DNA of 21,018 nucleotides from a virus, in IMG/VR virus record IMGVR_UViG_3300031862_000049, positions 1 to 21,018 of that record; one strand, written 5' to 3'. The notes under the pieces are model-generated. The model ran no database searches and was not told the DNA's origin. It saw only the letters and a program-made list of their open reading frames with translations. This document shows positions 20,108 through 21,018 of the stretch, one piece after another. How positions within the stretch are numbered: position 1 is the first letter of the stretch; the number at the start of each line of letters is the position of its first letter. Position numbers and translations under genes: made by a program.

Positions 20108-20228
20108 AAACAACCATTTAGGCTGTCAGTTTAAAGAGTCCTCCGATAGCGGTTAAGTGGGCAAAGCGGTAAAGGGTAGCGTTTGAAGCAAGTTCAACTG
20201 GCAGTCCTAAATGGACTGCCAGTTTTTT
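20108..20228 (+). ncRNA. Candidate structured small RNA or attenuator with two exclusive folds (about 120 nt)
   Basis: No ORF fits here. In fold A, CCATTTAGG-CTGTCAGTT (20114-20131) pairs with AACTGGCAG-CCTAAATGG (20196-20204 and 20206-20214), 18 bp with one G-U and one bulged T, closing the whole RNA. In fold B the same right-hand bases form the terminator stem at 20196-20224. The folds cannot coexist, as in a terminator/antiterminator switch. The enclosed part has short hairpins TTGAA/TTCAA (20183-20197) and CCG/CGG (20143-20152), and AGCGGTTAAG / AGCGGTAAAG as an imperfect direct repeat. Own promoter and terminator make it a free-standing unit, or an attenuator for the genes from 20272. 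It matches no RNA family I can name. Confidence 0.65.
20196..20228 (+). terminator. Strong Rho-independent terminator
   Basis: AACTGGCAGTCC (20196-20207) pairs perfectly with GGACTGCCAGTT (20213-20224) around TAAAT, with a T-run at 20223-20228. The 12-bp perfect stem makes it the strongest terminator in the window. Its left arm is also the right arm of the alternative long helix. Confidence 0.88.
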
Positions 20229-20235
20229 ATTTGTG

Positions 20236-20244
20236 AAAGGTCGG
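20236..20244 (+). repeat. AAAGGTCGG, variant of the intergenic motif
   Basis: Eight of nine bases match AAAGGTCGA. It is 27 nt before the ATG at 20272, immediately after the terminator. Confidence 0.35.
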
Positions 20245-20271
20245 GCTGGCAGAGATAACAATTAAAAAGCT

Positions 20272-20502
20272 ATGACTGAACAAGAAGAAAAAGAAATCGT
20301 TAGGGTTTGCGGTAAGGACTACGATTATCTGGATATTCCGGCTTACATCAGGAAACGGGACGAAGACGAGGCGAGAGCTTTGTGCCAGTTGGAGGAGGAA
20401 TGGAGACAAGAAGAAGCTGAAAGATTAGAAAAATTATTGAAGGTGTCCAAAGTGGAAATTGGATTGCCTTTGCAAAAAGATGAAGAAGACGAAGAACAAT
20501 AA
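20272..20502 (+). CDS. Small acidic hypothetical protein upstream of the Rad52-like gene (76 aa)
   Basis: The product is highly charged: a folded-looking start IVRVCGKDYDYLDIPAYIRK, then a long helix (DEARALCQLEEEWRQEEAER), and an acidic end DEEDEEQ. No family is recognised. The last 23 bases overlap the start of the Rad52-like gene, so the two are very likely translated as a pair. The acidic tail next to a partner with a highly basic N-terminus could reflect contact between the two proteins, a guess only. It is the first gene after the strong terminator, and the leader has no Shine-Dalgarno. Confidence 0.65.
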   Translation: MTEQEEKEIVRVCGKDYDYLDIPAYIRKRDEDEARALCQLEEEWRQEEAERLEKLLKVSKVEIGLPLQKDEEDEEQ

Positions 20503-21018
20503 AAAGAAAAAGGTTGCCAAAAGGAAAAAGAAAACGAGTTTGGCACTAACATTGATTCCGGCTCCTCTAAAGAAAGATCAATTGTTGGCGGTCCTCCAGA
20601 GAACTCCGGTGAGGCATATCTATCGTCGACCAGCGAAGGGCGGTGGCGAATGGGAATATGTGACGGGGGTCTATGTCAAGAAAGTCCTCAATTATGTTTT
20701 CGGGTGGTTGTGGGACTTTGAGGTTAAGGAGCACGGCAGGGAGAAGGCAGAAGAAGGGGATCTGGTCTGGGTCCTGGGAAGATTGACGATTAAAAACAAG
20801 TCGGGGAAACCAATGATTGTCAAGGAGCAATTCGGCAGGGCTGATGTGAAGTTCAAGAGGGGGACGAAGATCCCTTTGGATTTCGGGAATGACTTGAAGG
20901 CAGCGGCAACTGATGCTCTCAAAAAGTGCGCTTCGGAACTGGGGATCGCTTCGGACATCTACGGGAAGAATGAGTTTATGGAAATTCAGAAGGTAGATAA
21001 GGGATTCGTTCCTCCTAA
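20480..21018 (+). CDS. Rad52-like single-strand annealing protein (3' truncated)
   Basis: ATG at 20480 lies inside the upstream gene and begins a frame that stays open to the right edge (179 full codons seen; the final TAA-like bases are out of frame). The first 20 residues are almost all Lys/Asn. Then TPVRHIYRRPAKGGGEWEYV, GVYVKKVLNYVFGWLWDFEV, LGRLTIKNKSGKPMIVKEQFGRADV, which I give as separate segments, and NDLKAAATDALKKCASELGI with SDIYG match the Rad52/Rad22 family (DLKAAATDALKKCA is the hallmark). Phage versions anneal single strands in recombination and replication. The rest of the gene, where Rad52 proteins bind single-strand-binding protein, is outside the window. It marks the beginning of the early DNA-metabolism region. 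Confidence 0.88.
   Translation, partial: MKKTKNNKKKKVAKRKKKTSLALTLIPAPLKKDQLLAVLQRTPVRHIYRRPAKGGGEWEYVTGVYVKKVLNYVFGWLWDFEVKEHGREKAEEGDLVWVLGRLTIKNKSGKPMIVKEQFGRADVKFKRGTKIPLDFGNDLKAAATDALKKCASELGIASDIYGKNEFMEIQKVDKGFVPP

Noticed and set aside
20108-20228. tRNA or tRNA-like gene, suggested by the GTTCAAC string and the AGCGGTAAAG repeats
   Set aside because: No acceptor stem, anticodon arm or T-stem can be drawn; the ends pair as a long helix competing with a terminator instead.
1-21018. CRISPR array or diversity-generating retroelement
   Set aside because: No regularly spaced direct repeats with unique spacers, and no reverse transcriptase or template/variable repeat pair next to the fibre genes.

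Overview
The window is a 21 kb piece of a temperate tailed phage (Caudoviricetes, HK97 capsid fold, siphovirus-type tail), seen either as a prophage or as a viral contig. Nearly all genes run rightward and touch or overlap. Promoters read as sigma70-type (TTGACA / TATAAT, twice with an extended TGn), so the host is a bacterium. Very few starts have a Shine-Dalgarno sequence; most follow an A/T-rich leader or a coupled stop codon. This would suit a host that often initiates without Shine-Dalgarno pairing. A Patescibacteria (CPR) host is possible but not shown. TAA, TAG and TGA all act as normal stops.

Left part (1-5500): the 3' end of a MuF/SPP1 gp7-like head morphogenesis gene, a small acidic gene, and a run of adsorption or baseplate genes. 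These are a short fibre-type protein, a small Cys/His protein, an 842-aa beta-helix tailspike-like protein, a 389-aa protein with fourteen 20-residue repeats, and a BppU-like Ig-domain protein. Such genes normally lie downstream of the tail genes, so their place between MuF and the protease is unusual.

Middle (5600-16376): prohead protease with a long C-terminal extension, major capsid protein, two small capsid-associated proteins, head-tail connector, gp10-like protein, tail terminator, a 56-aa protein, tail tube, tail assembly chaperones joined by a -1 frameshift, tape measure and tail hub. Two reverse-strand AT-rich genes, a membrane-anchored 'moron' and an HNH endonuclease, interrupt the run just before the tape measure gene.

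Right part (16403-21018): a second set of fibre genes, interrupted by another HNH gene, then an XhlA-like holin accessory. After it come a tyrosine integrase, a 53-aa helix-turn-helix protein, a small acidic protein and a Rad52-like annealing protein running off the right edge. No endolysin, terminase, portal or clear CI-type repressor is inside the window.

The least expected content is non-coding. A 120-nt transcription unit at 20073-20228 has its own promoter and terminator and two mutually exclusive long helices. The integrase leader (18734-18907) holds two promoters, a 10-bp inverted repeat, an 18-bp palindrome and a terminator. A 157-bp gap in the head operon (9135-9291) can fold into three helices. 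A 9-mer, AAAGGTCGA, recurs upstream of genes on both strands.
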